Part shown: in pieces, positions 44,973 to 57,256 of the stretch
How the letters are laid out: each line of letters starts with the position of its first letter
How positions within the stretch are numbered: the stretch's first letter is position 1
Source: Chytridium lagenaria
Lineage: Eukaryota; Chytridiomycota; Chytridiomycetes; Chytridiales; Chytridiaceae
NCBI GenBank assembly: GCA_025449115.1
Contig: JAHLKC010000033.1
Location: forward strand, 1 to 64,000
Length of the DNA stretch: 64,000 nucleotides
Reading direction: 5' to 3'
Program-made: the position numbers and the translations under genes
Notes under the pieces: model-generated
The model's database searches: none
What the model saw: only the letters and a program-made list of their open reading frames with translations
What the model was told of the DNA's origin: nothing

Positions 44973-47336
44973 ATGAATATGACGGTACAGGATCCGCAAA
45001 AAAGGTTGCGAAGTCTGGGGTCATTGGTTGTCAGTTCGAAAAAAAATAAAATGCATCCACAAGCCATAAAGTTGAAGTCTATCATACATGAGTACTATTC
45101 GGGACTTTCCAGAGCATCTGCAACAGAGCAAAAGCGACTTTCAGTGGAAATAAAGTCTTATGACAATGGTAAAGCTATTTGCTGGTTTTTGCTGTTTAAT
45201 AAAGCGTTTGCAGTGGACCGTCTTTCGCAACTTCCAGTTGAGGTTGCATCTGGTATTGCCGTCTACCTCCACCCTTACCAAGTTCGCGACCTTCGAAGTC
45301 TCAATCGTCATTTCCGGAACTCTTGGGTATTTGATAACCTTGCATTCGGATGTGCCAATGTCATGAATCTCCACCTGGGCGGCTATTCTGGTAGTCTTTG
45401 CGTGAACGATAAGACTGGATATGTTGGTGACCTCAGAACTTTGAACCCAGACTGGCTGACTCCGATAATATTTGCCGCATATCTCCTCGTCATCTCACCC
45501 ATCACCCGTAATCTACGAACCCGGGCTGACATTTGCTGTTTCGGTTCCGCTGTCTATATTTTCGAAGCGACATTCGGAACTCGACATCAGATGTTCAGTT
45601 GGGATCTTTGCGAGAATCATAGAGCTCGACTCAGGGATGCTCTTAAAATGCTCTTTGCCACGCCCTCAAATGGGCTGGCGAAGTTTTCCATAGAGCCACT
45701 TGATATTTTGTTGTATCTGGAGCTTGGAAGTTTACGATTATTGAAAATGGCGCTTGAGCGATGCGAGTTTCAAAACCAAATGGAAGATGTTGAGGATCTG
45801 CATTACGCTTTTTTTATATCAACGGTGGCGAATTGTCCCATCGAAATGGTAAGACTTATTGCGCATCATCCTCGCGTAAAGCTCGACCACCATTTGGGAA
45901 GCTATCATATCCTTGAGAATGCTGCGAGAGATAAGAGGGTAGATTTGATTGACGTCATCCTGGAAGATAAGAGAGTGCACCCCGGATATGATCAGAACCG
46001 ATTGTTTCGTTTTCTTTTAAATCAAAACGGGGATTATGAGATTTTCAAGAGGCTGCTTGAAGACCCAAGAGTGGATCCACGTGATTGCCCACCACAAGCA
46101 CACTTACTGGTTTTGGCGTGTATGTATTCGAGAACGGATATCGTAAAGTTGCTGCTGGCCCATCCGAGAGTTTTAGTTGAAGGATTTTCCACGGATATCA
46201 TGACTGTCACGAAAGACGTCAAGGTCATGAAGCTGCTTCTGGAGGATGGTCGCTTCAACGTTATCCCAGAGCCTGTTCCCGCAATTATATATTACTCGAA
46301 TCTGGGGAATTTCAAGATTGTACAACAACTTTTGAAAGATCCGAGAGTGGACCCCTCCATCATGAGGAATCGTTCCCTTGGTGAAGCTGTCGCTAACGAC
46401 CGCAAGGATGTAGTGAAACTTCTTCTTAATGACCCTAGAGTCGACGAAGTGGGCTTCGATAATATGGGATTATTTGGAGTGCAAAGCCCAGATGTACTTC
46501 GTTGTCTTTTAGAGCGTAAAGAAGTCGACCCTTCGTTTTACGCCAATGCTTTACTCATTAAACTCATATTTAAATGGGACGGGCCCGTAGATATTGGCGA
46601 GACGGTCGTATCTACAGTAAGCCCCGAAGAGCATCCTCCAGCTTATCGGCAAGTGTTCGATAGTTCTTCCAACATCCCCACTCCGACAATGCAGATGATT
46701 GATATGCTTTTATCGCACCCTCGTTTCGACGCTAGCAAGCCAGAAGATATTCCAATTATCATTTCCGTGAAGCTCGGCATTACGCACATCGTGAAACAGT
46801 TACTTCATAAGCCCCGCGTCAACCCGTGTATTGGCGAAAACATACCTCTTCGCAGCGCCTGTGCCATCCGCTCCATCTCTATAATCAAACTCCTTCTCTC
46901 TGACCCCCGGATTAATCCGTCCTACATGAATAATGACGCTCTCCACATCGCATGCATCCCGCCTGTTGACATTGAAATCGTAAAGTTGTTCCTGCGTCAT
47001 CCACAAATCGACCCATCGGATGATGACAGCGTGTTGTTACGTGACGCCTGCGGACGTGGTGAAACCCATCTCGCTCTTGTTCTCCTTGCGGAAGGACGAA
47101 GCGATCCCACCGTGAGGCACCAGGAGGCACTTGTGATGGCGTCAGCGGAAGGTCATTATCGGATTGTTGAGATGCTTCTTCGACACCCAAAGATTGACGC
47201 AACGGCCAACTTTAACGAGGCGTTTGTTTCGGCAGCTCGGAGAGGGCGTGGACGGGTTCTTCAAGTTCTTTTAGCCGATGAGAGGATCCAGACTGATGTC
47301 ATGGGAGGATCTATTTTATTGCGGCGTTGCGAGTGA
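44973..47336 (+). CDS. F-box-like protein with ankyrin-like repeats
   Basis: A single uninterrupted frame of 787 residues without introns. Residues about 84-120 (LSQLPVEVASGIAVYLHPYQ, VRDLRSLNRHFRNSW) look like an F-box, which in other proteins binds Skp1 in SCF ubiquitin ligases. From about residue 230 to the end run degenerate helical repeats of 30-35 residues with the signature (I/V)-(V/M)-K-x-L-L-x-(D/H)-P-R-(V/I)-(D/N)-P, for example VKLLLAHPRVLVE, VQQLLKDPRVDPS, VKLLLNDPRVDEV and IKLLLSDPRINPS. These match ankyrin-type helices but lack the G-TPLH start. A substrate receptor of a ubiquitin ligase is an inference. Such genes often belong to expanded families in early-diverging fungi. Confidence 0.75.
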   Translation: MNMTVQDPQKRLRSLGSLVVSSKKNKMHPQAIKLKSIIHEYYSGLSRASATEQKRLSVEIKSYDNGKAICWFLLFNKAFAVDRLSQLPVEVASGIAVYLHPYQVRDLRSLNRHFRNSWVFDNLAFGCANVMNLHLGGYSGSLCVNDKTGYVGDLRTLNPDWLTPIIFAAYLLVISPITRNLRTRADICCFGSAVYIFEATFGTRHQMFSWDLCENHRARLRDALKMLFATPSNGLAKFSIEPLDILLYLELGSLRLLKMALERCEFQNQMEDVEDLHYAFFISTVANCPIEMVRLIAHHPRVKLDHHLGSYHILENAARDKRVDLIDVILEDKRVHPGYDQNRLFRFLLNQNGDYEIFKRLLEDPRVDPRDCPPQAHLLVLACMYSRTDIVKLLLAHPRVLVEGFSTDIMTVTKDVKVMKLLLEDGRFNVIPEPVPAIIYYSNLGNFKIVQQLLKDPRVDPSIMRNRSLGEAVANDRKDVVKLLLNDPRVDEVGFDNMGLFGVQSPDVLRCLLERKEVDPSFYANALLIKLIFKWDGPVDIGETVVSTVSPEEHPPAYRQVFDSSSNIPTPTMQMIDMLLSHPRFDASKPEDIPIIISVKLGITHIVKQLLHKPRVNPCIGENIPLRSACAIRSISIIKLLLSDPRINPSYMNNDALHIACIPPVDIEIVKLFLRHPQIDPSDDDSVLLRDACGRGETHLALVLLAEGRSDPTVRHQEALVMASAEGHYRIVEMLLRHPKIDATANFNEAFVSAARRGRGRVLQVLLADERIQTDVMGGSILLRRCE

Positions 47337-48045
47337 GAAAGATTGTGATGGTGGTGTCGGATAAAGCGATAGGTGGATTGAGAAAAGACAGGAAAGAAGA
47401 TGAGAGAAGGGATGCGAGGAATCCGTGGTCAGCAATGTTTCAGAAGGATGTGGGGGGTGTGCGGAGAATGGCTGTGGTGGAGGAAAAGGAGGAACCGTGC
47501 CCGGATTGTGGGAAGTTTGGGGTGAGCATCCAGCTTATTATGATGAAGCCGAGGAGTCTCGGGCTTATGTGAGGAATTTAATGGGCCGCAGAGATTAAGG
47601 TTGCCCATGTTGGGAGAAAGCCGTTACGTTTTTTTTTTTTTTCAAAGTTAATGTTTAGCCGCTTTTGCTTGCTTGCGCGTGGTCGTTCGTTGATGTTTCT
47701 GATTCAGTGCGCGTTACTGTAGATTACCTTTTCTTGTTGCTGTAATTGCTTGATTAATGTGACAAAGTATATGTGTGTAAATAAAGATATTTCTGTAACA
47801 TTATTATTATTTGGAACTTCTCAACGAATTCCTTCAACTAAATCACCCATGCTATGAATATCATTCTCATTTATTTGATAGCCGTTAAAATCTGTTATTT
47901 ATTATGTTCTTGTTGAAAGCAAGAATCATTTCACTTCACCCGACGACGTGATTTCACCACATCGTCGTCAACACATGGCGTCATCCTCCCATAAATTTTT
48001 CCTTGCTCACCTGCCCACAAAAACAAAAAGAAAGAAGAAACCATC
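47337..48045. other. Intergenic, with poly(A) signal
   Basis: AATAAA at 47780-47785 may end the F-box gene. An 81-codon frame at 47327-47572 with a lone CPDC motif is not supported. Nothing else is recognised. Confidence 0.4.
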
Positions 48046-48569
48046 ATGAGCTTCACAGTCGCCGAAGTCGCCAAGCACAACACCCCCGAGGAGTCTGGGT
48101 GAGAATCCCCCATTCCATTCCCATTCAACTTTCTTCCATTCAATCCTTTCCCCCACACACGTTCATCTGGGGTGGTTTTCGGCTTTTCGGCTAAATGGGC
48201 GTTGAAATAGATCATTATTGACGGAAAGGTCTACGATATCTCAAAGTTCCTTGATGACCATCCTGGAGGCAAGAAGGTGTTGTTGAAGGTATGCAATTGT
48301 TTGAAGTGGTTGGATTATACTCTGCAGGAAGGCCTTTTGTTTTTTTTCTTCCGCTATACTGATTCGATATATTTAAAGGTTGCCGGAAAGGACGCCTCTA
48401 AGCAGTTCCACAACGTAAGTTCCTTTTCCCACCTATCATGATATATATGTCTGGCATGGCCCTAATCCCCCTGCCTCGTCTTTCCTTAGTTCCACAACGC
48501 TGAGCAGGTTCTCCGCAAGTGGGTCCCCAGCTCCTCAAGGGCGATGTCGCCGACGCTGCCAAGCTTTAA
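48046..48569 (+). CDS. Cytochrome b5 (small, free)
   Basis: Heme electron carrier for desaturases and other oxygenases. Four short exons: [44 protein letters not shown] with the first heme ligand in [27 protein letters not shown] with the second heme His in FHN. A one-base loss in the C-run near 48523 hides the last residues ([13 protein letters not shown], stop at 48567). The junction after exon 1 is out of phase (an expected W before III is missing), probably another small error. About 85 residues with no C-terminal membrane anchor, so it looks like a soluble form. It lies 4.5 kb from the desaturase with a fused b5 domain. Confidence 0.88.
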
Positions 48570-48640
48570 GTTTCCCTTTCCATCACAACCTGCTTCCAAT
48601 TTCATGTAATCACCAAAGTCATCCCGTTTAAATAGAAATC

Positions 48641-51023
48641 TCATATAACCGATTCATTCCCAAAAAACCCCATGCGATTCCCAGAGAAAAACACATGAAC
48701 GTTTACTAAAGCAGAAAGGAGAGGTGGTTTGTATACAAAAACAAGAAAGATAATAGATAACGGTGGCTTTCTTGTTTTTTTTTTTGCTTTTCTATCTAGT
48801 TGAATTGGAACGAGTCCCTTTTGAACATTTGTGAGTTCATGGTAGAATTGACGCATAAATCGCCACGACGGGATCCTGGATCCAGACTGTCAATACGGAA
48901 TTCGTGACACGAGGACTGTTTGGGGTTGTGAGTGAACCCATGCGAGCGTCTTCGTTGAGGGTGATTTTAACGATATCATCTACAAGGGAGGTTATCAGAA
49001 TGTTTGCAATTCACGAATAGAATAAAAAAAAGATAGGGAAAGTGACTCTTACTCGTCAATTCCTCCACCTTCATCTCTAATAAATCCAACCATCTCAAAA
49101 ACTTGTACTTTTGCTGCGCCTTTGCAAACACTTTTGTCTGATGCGTCACCACCATCAACAGATCGCTACACAGATACAATCGGATCGGTTTGTTGGCTCG
49201 ATCAAACGCATCAATGTTGACAATGCATCGTCGGTTCGAGTTGAGGAGGGTAGGTGGACAATTGAGGGTCGCGTCAAAGGCTTGGAAGAGGGAAATAAGT
49301 TTCACCATTTCAGACATCTTTTCGTTGACGGTCGTTGCGAGCTGGTTCATGGAGTCGAGAGCGGATTTGAGGTTTGCAGAGTCGGGGTGGTCGGTGGAGG
49401 TACGTTTGTCGATTTCTATGAGCAAACCGGTGAGTATCAGTCTTGAAACAAAAACAAAACAAAGAACATTATAAAAAATTTACCTCGAATCAGAAGAGGA
49501 TACTTTGTCATCCTTTGCATAGGCCGAACAAGTAGATCCTTTAAGCCATGCTTGATTTCCTCCGACTTTGTGCATTCCTATTCCAAAATATTAAACATAA
49601 ACCAACTATCCCATCTCCGCTCCAGAAATACTTACGACCAAGAACGCTTTAAACTCGGGTTATTCTTCTCCTCTGGCTCAACTGCTTTGTGGCTGCAGAG
49701 TAATTGTTGATGTAGACGATATAGTGCTTTGCCATTTCTTCTTTCTATAGCAAAAAACGGTTAGTTGTCTGTAATGTTGAAAGTCTTGAATTAGACCAAG
49801 TGGAAAACTTACGAATTCAAGGAAAATCGTCGCAAGGCTTGATTCTTCAGCTATCCACTGATCAGGCGAGAGAATTTCTTCCAATCTTGCTAAGAATGTA
49901 TTATGAAGCTGGTAAAGCTCCTCTAAAACGTCACACCAAACACATTATTTCAGTTAAATCCTCTATCAACCTGAAAAATGAAGCATTCGATTAATTAACA
50001 CATACCCATCCCAGCAAAAATCTTGGTTATTGAAATCCTACTAAGAAGATTTCGTTCGATAATCAAGTTTCGGATAGTCTGTATCGCAAAGACAAGTATA
50101 TATGTCAGAATATTAGATTAGAGCAACACTGGTTTAGATTAAAACCAACTCACATTATGAATCACATTCAAATCCTTAAAGTATGTTCTTTCTGTGGTAA
50201 GTACTTCCAGAATAGCATAACCGCGAATACCCTCCTTAATTATGTGGTACTCCGGCTGCAAAATGATAATGTTAAAAACAAGACTTACTATATGGTCGGG
50301 AAAAAATACTTACCGTATTGGGAACATCAACGGACGACGAGGTCCCTTGGATCGGCATCGAGATATACTCCCAGGCATCCTACAATTAAAAAAAGAAGAA
50401 CATAATCAACACCCGATGACACAAAACACAAAACCCCTCACCTCTGGCAATGTCGCCCCAATAGCATCCACAAGGTACGGATTCAAAAACACAATCGCAT
50501 CCGCCGAAAACAATGGACTTCTCAACAACGGAGGATCCATTCCTTTTGGCACAGGCTCGGTATCGAAATGAGTGAATTGTTTTAACGATGCAAGCGCTGC
50601 AGCTGCTTTGGTTATAACATCTGCCTCAGGGATAGGTCCACCCTTATCCCCAAATCTATCGAATTGTTCAGGCTGGTATTCGCTGCCATAAGGGCTCTGA
50701 GGAACAGGTTCGCTGTGGTATTGGTTATGCGGGGGAGGTTGGCGAGCCCCGAAAAAGGAGCTGGAGGGTTGATTCGGTTGACCGTATTGTTGCTGGTAGG
50801 GAGGATATTGGTTGGGGTTGTTGCCGTATGGAGAGGGCTGGGCATTGTATTGAGCGTGGTGTTGAGGGGGATGGTTCATGTCGTCAAGAACGGGAAGGGC
50901 AAGGTTGAGATCGTTGGTAAAATCTGAATTGTAGCTGTTTTGTGTTCGAGAGGTTTGGGAGGATGAAGAGGTATCGGACCTGCCGACGCCGTTGTTGTTG
51001 TAGTAGTATGCGTTGTTGTCCAT
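48641..51023 (-). CDS. Rho guanine-nucleotide exchange factor (DH-PH)
   Basis: Activates Rho-type GTPases by nucleotide exchange, probably in cell polarity. Exon 1 (50442-51023) starts MDNNAYYYNNNGVGRSD and is N/Q/P-rich and disordered. The following short exons encode the DH domain: YAILEVLTTERTYFKDLNVI (CR1), TIRNLIIERNLLSRISI, EELYQLHNTFLARLEEI, then LKDLLVRPMQRMTKYPLLI, the hallmark CR3 helix. A PH domain follows: NIDAFDRANKPIRLYLCSDL ... KFLRWLDL ... and the C-terminal helix RQFYHELTNVQKG. Slips near 48860 join the last exon. The exact stop is uncertain: 48641 follows the frame of that helix, but an A-run near 48785 could hide an earlier one. Confidence 0.85.
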
Positions 51024-53029
51024 GGTATTGGGTGTTTGCCGATGTTTTGAAGGTATCTAATAATAAGGCGCCTTTGATGAAACCAAATGTGTTGAGGTGG
51101 ATGCTAGGCTCCAGATCAGGGATCCCCCTTATGAAGGATCTGACGATGGAGACGAGGAGGAGAGGAATGGTGTGAGGATCAGTCCGATATGCAATGCGTG
51201 AACCTCTTTTTGAGTGAGATGCAAAGGGCAAGACTTGAATTCAAAATTTGTAAAGATCAAATATGGTTTACCTAGTATGTAGTGAGAAGACGGCTGAGTG
51301 AGTGAGGACACAGAATATGGATTTTTACATTTTGAGTCTTAAACATTCAACGAGTCCAACAATATCAAAATTCTGATGTAAAACTGAATGACGGCGTTAA
51401 AACGACATCTTTCTATCTTATCGATCCAAGAACTTGTGTTGATGATGATGGGACGATGTAGTCCGATGACTAGTTTTACTTACCTTATGCGGTAATTAGA
51501 TTTTCCCAAGGCTTTGCTTATAGTCGCCGTTGGGTTCTTTCTACTTACCGTCCATTTGTATTTTGGCCAGACTTATTGTAATTATCGTATGAATATCTTC
51601 GTCCCCTCACCTTCTTTACCTTCTTTATCTGTTTTTACACACTTTACATGAGGGTAAGTGGAGTTACTAGCCTTTGGTCCAGGTCCAGATCTTGTCCAGC
51701 ATACACGCGCGCCTACCACTGGCCCGAAGTTGAGTAAATGACTGGTCCTACTAGAAGGCCTCTGTCGAGACCGACACACGGCTTACGCTCCATGGCGTTA
51801 GTGTTTGGCTGTAAAAGTTTGATCAAAATAAGCCCCGGTGACCCTCATTGTTGTGTCTTCAGGTTTATCGACTGGTCTAGGCGTTGGGAGCGTTTAGAAT
51901 TTGCTCTTACAGTCACGATGAGCAATGGATTGGGTAAAAGTGGTTGCGAAGACTTACCTCGAGAAAACCAGGTTAAGTACTCATTTCCCGTTCTCTTTCA
52001 CCGTGCTCGTATAAATGCCTCGTTCCCATTTAGCTTTATTAGGTTATGCTGATCATCACTGAGCTTCTCTCGTTCATATTTCTCTGTCATGCTCACTAAT
52101 CCTTTATTCTATGTGCAGACAGGTTCTGCTTATCACGAGAAGGTAAGTAAATGTATTGAAACTCCTCCCATATCCTCGCTGGATACGTCGTTCCCTATCA
52201 ACTCTAATGAATTCTTCAACTCCCCCACAAGCATTCTAAACTTCGCCATCACCGCCATCACCACCATCGTCAACAACAACTTCTAAAACACCCTTTTGAA
52301 CATTACAACATTTGACTCCACTTGCGAACAGCACAAAAAAAAGAGTCAGCCCGACTCCAAAGAGCATCATCCATTTCTATTGGAATGATCCAGCCAACCG
52401 AAAGAGCCAAACCTTGTGGAATTTATTGACTAAGGCCAAATCAGCCAAATTTTTTCTATTTCTTTTTTGTGCACCACCATCCCACTTCCCCCTTCGTTTC
52501 TCGTTGCTCAAACAACAACACACCAACAACGGAGCACACCGTCTCCCCTTTAACTCTCAACAATCATCCCCCTGTTCATCCCCATCACTTCACATCCGTC
52601 TCTGTCATCCAATCTCCCGCTTCACACGCCCCGTCGTTTTTTGTTCAAGGGAAGGCCCGTCTTCCAATTTGGTCAATTGGTCCTGTAATCGACCTGGTGG
52701 TTGTGGAAACATTTGCCTTGACTGAAATCGAAGCGAACGAGGATCGACACTTCATCCATCTCGCATTCGCATTCTCCGTAGTATCTACTCCCCCGATCGT
52801 GACAAACTAGAGACATTCACGTCCACAGCATCCAGCCGATTCAACGTTTTACACCCTGAACCCGTCAACTTTATCCAAAAAAGGTAAACACCATCACCTC
52901 CATCATTCATCCTTGCTCTCAACTTCGTCACCCATCCACCATCTCAACGCATTACAATTCTAAACCTTCCATCCCCTCATTCCTCACCAACGACCTCCCG
53001 ATCGTCATCCCTAAAAAAGATCGCCCATC
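51024..53029. other. Intergenic, about 2 kb
   Basis: Divergent promoter region between the RhoGEF and the desaturase. Only short frames and no domain recognised; CA-rich pyrimidine leader near 52500-53000. Confidence 0.45.
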
Positions 53030-55139
53030 ATGACCGCCGCCATCGCAACCCTGGACAACGGCCCCCTCCGTAAACCCGCTGGAAAGGTTAGAAATCTCCC
53101 GACCATGACCATGCAAGAGATTCAGGACCGCATTCAGAACAAGGGCGATATCTTGATCATCTTTAGCAACAAGGTCTACAATTTGACAAAGTGGGTCAAC
53201 TTTCACCCTGGAGGTGATCTTTCGATCATTCACATGAATGGTAAGATTTCTGTTTTCGCGCTAAGGACGTTAAGCAATATTTTGCTCTCGCTGCCCTCCA
53301 TTTGATTTTGGCTGTTGCTGTTTTTATTTTATTATGGGGACTTATTCGGAGGCACGGTGGCGTCTGATGAATATTGGATGGCTTAGACAATGTAAATTAC
53401 GGAATCATTGATATTCTGGACCTGGATTTTTTCACCCTGCGTCAGTCGCCGACTTGTACGTACGAAGGATATGCTACCGCGTCCGGAAGATCTTTTGACA
53501 GCAGTGACGTCCGCGTCGAACATGGGAATGGCTACTATGGACTTTGGACGGCAACACCATCCCGTGGCTGTCATTTGCGCAGATGAAGGACCTTTTCGTG
53601 AACCCATTCCAGCATGAGCAACTTATCGAAGAGAGAGAGCGGCAATGAGAAGCAAGAAGATCGGTTGAGCATGCAAATCCAGACCCATCTTGTACAACCC
53701 AAACAAACATCGAAACTTCCCGTTTACCAAAAAACCCCAAACCTACAACAAACTAAACCCTTATTCCTCCGTTAACAGGTAAGGACGCGACGGGACGTCA
53801 TCCTCGCCTACCACCCCGAAATGGGCGATTGAAAAGAAAATGCCCCATTTCTGCATTGCCGAGCTCTCCCTCACCACCCCCTCAACCACGATCCCCGCCG
53901 CCGAAGCTGAAACGCAACAAACGTATCTCAACATCATACGACAGTTGGACGCCAAGATTCGTAGTATGGGGTTATATCGAACGGATTACAGTTTTTACAT
54001 GAAGGAAGGGTTGAAGGTGCTTGCGCTTTGGGTGACCGCTGTGGGGATCGCGGTCATGTTCCCCACTTCGACTTTGGCGGTTTTGGTGAGCGCGTTGCTT
54101 TGTGGGGTGTTGTGGCATCAGGGAGCGTTTGTGTCGCATGATGGTGAGTTTTACCCCTCCTATCCTTTTTTTACCTTTTAGATGATGCTTTATTCTTTTT
54201 GTTAACCCAACGCCTTTATTTTTAAAGCCGGTCACTCTGGTATCACCCATGACGCTTGGACCGATACCGTTTTTGGCATTAGTATCGCCAACTTTATCGG
54301 CGGTCTCTCCCCTCGGCTGGTGGAAGAGCAACCACAACGTCCACCACATTGTGACCAACGACCCCGAACACGACCCCGACATCCAACACATGCCCTTTAT
54401 CGCCGTCTCCGTCCGATTCATGGAAAACCTCTACTCCACCTACTACCGCCGCACCCTCGACTTTGACTCTGTCGCGAAATTCTTTATCCCCTTCCAACAC
54501 CGTCTTTTTACGTGCTCATGTGTCTCGGCAGATTCAACCTCTACGCCAACAGTCTCGCCTTCCTCACAAAACGTGGTCGCGTCCCCCCATCGTTGGTTTG
54601 AACTCACCGGTATCGCATTCTTCTGGTGCTGGTACGCTGGTGTACTCTTACGATCCCTTTACCCTTCTTGGTCCATGATCTTCCTCCACATCATGGTCGC
54701 CCACGTCTCCACCGTCTTCCTTCACGTCCAGATCACTCTCTCCCATTTCGGTATGGACACCAGCCCACCACGTGAAGGCGAGACTTACGCAGAACTCGCC
54801 CTCCGCACCACCATGGACGTGGAATGTCCTGAATGGTTTGATTGGTTCCACGGGGGCCTTCAGTTCCAGGTGGAGCATCACCTCTTCCCAAGGGTGCCTA
54901 GACATAATCTTCGAAAGATTCGGGGACTTGTGGTGGAGTTTGCGAGGGACAATGGATTGGAGTTTCACACTTATGGGTTTGTTAAGGGGAATGCGTTGGT
55001 GTTTAGTGTGTTGCAGGATGTGGCGGGACAGGTTTCTGAGGCTTTGAGGAAGGGCCAAAGTGGGGAGGGGAAGAAGGAGGGGACGGTCGGCTTCGGTTTT
55101 GTGAAGAAGGCGGGGATGGTGAAGTTGAGGACAGAGTGA
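53030..55139 (+). CDS. Cytochrome b5-fused front-end desaturase, probably delta-8 sphingolipid desaturase
   Basis: ER membrane enzyme introducing a double bond near the carboxyl or long-chain-base end, fed by its own b5 domain. Exon 1 (53030-53241) has VYNLTKWVNFHPGGDLSI (b5 heme His). After an unusually long intron the b5 domain resumes with KDATDVILAYHPEM. The three His boxes are HDAGH (split by an intron near 54146), HNVHH with HIVTNDPEHDPDIQHMPF, and QVEHHLFPRVPRHNLRK. Several hydrophobic stretches are present (LWVTAVGIAVMFPTSTLAVL, IFLHIMVAHVSTVFLH). The GLSLGWWKSNHNVHH and PEHDPDIQHMPF context fits fungal delta-8 sphingolipid desaturases better than acyl desaturases; a delta-5/6 acyl role is possible. 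Slips near 53800, 53825, 54305 and 54510-54595 are bridged. Confidence 0.85.
53242..53778 (+). other. Unusually long intron (about 537 nt) with coding-like content
   Basis: Donor GTAAGA after CACATGAATG and acceptor TTAACAG before GTAAGGACGCG restore the b5 sequence HMNGKDAT. Other introns here are about 40-110 nt. Inside, near 53530-53650, one frame reads WTLDGNTIPWLSFAQMKDLF and continues to a stop at ERERQ, which looks protein-coding but has no recognised start. Confidence 0.5.
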
Positions 55140-55671
55140 CAGGTTGACCTTTTTTCGGTTTATTTTTTTTGTATTGAGAGATACTCTTAAAAAATCGGGG
55201 ACTGTGTGTGTGGTGTGTGTGTGTGATGGTATTTTTTTATATACCTCGTTGTTTTTTTTTTACCTTTATTTTGATTCTCGTTTTGCCTCCCCATAGAATT
55301 ACGGCGTTGTTGTCTTTGTTTTTCGATAGAAAACAAAAATGATACATTACGTATGACATACATATGATTTTTTGGATTGATTTAAAATGATACTTTCTTG
55401 GGCAAAGCGACCATCTGTTAGGTTTGTCAATGGGGAACTTGTCAAGGTCATGCTCAATATCAAGGACAAGCAACTAGGCACCTCGCTCGCCACCTCCGTC
55501 CTCTGGAAGCCGCCGCACACCACTTCAATACTCGGAAAGTTAAGAAATGGACGAGGGTTGGCGATCTCTTCAAGAAAGACGTAAATCTCTAGAAAGAAAA
55601 TAAAGGAGCAAGTTTAACCATCAAAAGAAGGCTGTCACCGCCCGTCCCCCCCTCCACAACATCATCCAACA
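55140..55671. other. Intergenic
   Basis: 3' flank of the desaturase with GT-rich sequence (55205-55230). No gene recognised. Confidence 0.4.
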
Positions 55672-56969
55672 ATGCTCCCCCTCATCCTCCTCACAACCGC
55701 AGCCCTCGCACTCCCCATCACCGCTCTCGCAGCTCCCACCTCTGTCTGCTCCTACACAGACGCCTCAGTCCCTCCCATCTTTATCAAGGCGCAACCCCAT
55801 TGGAACGCAGGAGGGAAAGTCTGGTAACTGCCCCCCTCCCACCCCGCTTCCCCTTTTTATAAGCGGCTAAAAAACAAAAACGAAAACCCCTTAGGTGTTA
55901 TAATCTTGGCACGTTTCGTCCATTCTATTTTTTCGATGAAGTCCATATCGTTGATGCTATTCAACCCGTGTTTCCCGATGGAACGGTTGCGGGAGATCTG
56001 GTGTTTGGAAAGACGCCGTGTGATCAGGATTATAGTCCTGCTGTGAGGATCAAGAGGGTGGTGATTTCAAACACGGCGTTGTATAATTCGGTAAGGAGGG
56101 GTGGCCATTTATAGTTTTTGGGGGCAATGGACTTTGAGTCGATAATAATGTCGTTTAACTTGTTTTTATTAGATCACGACTTACGCGGCCGCTGAAGCCC
56201 TTACCCCCACAGACGGCGGTGACGGTGTCCACAACCATCCCATCGTTCCTCTCTACTCCTCCATCCAAGATGATTCCGACCCCTACAGCGAGCTCCCGAT
56301 CCCCTTAAACGGGTGGTTCAAGTATGCCAATGCCTCTTATCTATACACTCTTTCCTTTTTTTAACAAAATGTTCTCCTTTAGCGGCGCGCAACTCCAGTA
56401 CTATGATTTCGGTCGGATCCCGATTTATCAGAGTAATGGGGATGCTTGGGCACCTGCTGGTCAGAGCGTCACGATTACGGTGAATGGGACTGCGAGTGGG
56501 TTGCCGATTTTGGGATGTCATTGGGGACAGTCAAATCTATACTGGGTTTTACAGGTACCCTCCTTCCTTCCTGTTATAATCCCTTTACGAACTCCCGTTC
56601 CTCCGCGTCCCCCCTATTCGCATCTACAAACCCTCCATTTCCTCCCTATACCACCCTCCACATCCTCCATACTAATAAGCCGTGTATCTCCATAGCCTCA
56701 AAACAAGCGCGACAACAACACCCGGCTACGTCCCCAACATCATCACCACAACAAGTTCCCTCCCTCCCCCCCCGAATACGTGGACAAGGGCTTGATTGTG
56801 AATTGCCCGTTTGCCCCATTTCGATGTGATCAAGACTGCAACCTCGGGGAATGTGAATTACGTGCCAGAGAATGAAGAGTATCCGGTCGAGTTTGGAGTG
56901 CCTGCGGGGACCGTGGGAGCGAGAGAGGATGTGAAGGAAACGATTATTGGCGTTTACGGGGTTGAGTGA
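55672..56969 (+). CDS. Putative secreted protein, unknown family
   Basis: Not assigned to a family. Start ATG at 55672 gives a signal peptide MLPLILLTTAALALPITALA, then SVCSYTDASVPPIFIK. Exon 1 ends at 55823 (GTAACT) and exon 2 starts at 55895, restoring W-CYNLGTFRPFYFFDEVH. Further exons give DLVFGKTPCDQDYSPAV, ITTYAAAEALTPTDGG, LQYYDFGRIPIYQSNGD and GLPILGCHWGQSNLYW. The last exon has DVIKTATSGNVNYVPENEE and ends GVYGVE-stop. Cys and aromatic residues suggest a folded extracellular domain. A frame slip near 56815 is bridged. Substrate or role unknown. Confidence 0.7.
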
Positions 56970-57256
56970 GTAGTTTGATGGTGTTTTTTTTTTGAGTTGG
57001 GGAACAACAGGCAGTGGTGTTTGAGTAACTGGGTCGGCTTCAGAATTATGCCTCCATTGATAACGGGTGTGGGACTTTGAAAGGAATGGAGGATTGAGAG
57101 TTTTGGGGAAGATGTAATTCTGGATGCTTGAAGCAAGTGTACAGATTTATATCGTCATTGAACAGATAACACAGATGTATCAGGATATCCCACACAAACG
57201 TTCAAGGATGCGGACAGCAAAAGCTCACCATTGAATCCAAATCAACACAAAATATC

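Noticed and set aside
47327..47572. 81-codon frame overlapping the end of the F-box gene
   Set aside because: A single CPDC motif is not enough and the composition is unremarkable; could at most be a C-terminal extension if the stop at 47336 is an error.
53474..53740. 88-codon minus-strand frame inside the desaturase intron
   Set aside because: The opposite strand has better protein character in this interval; no domain seen.
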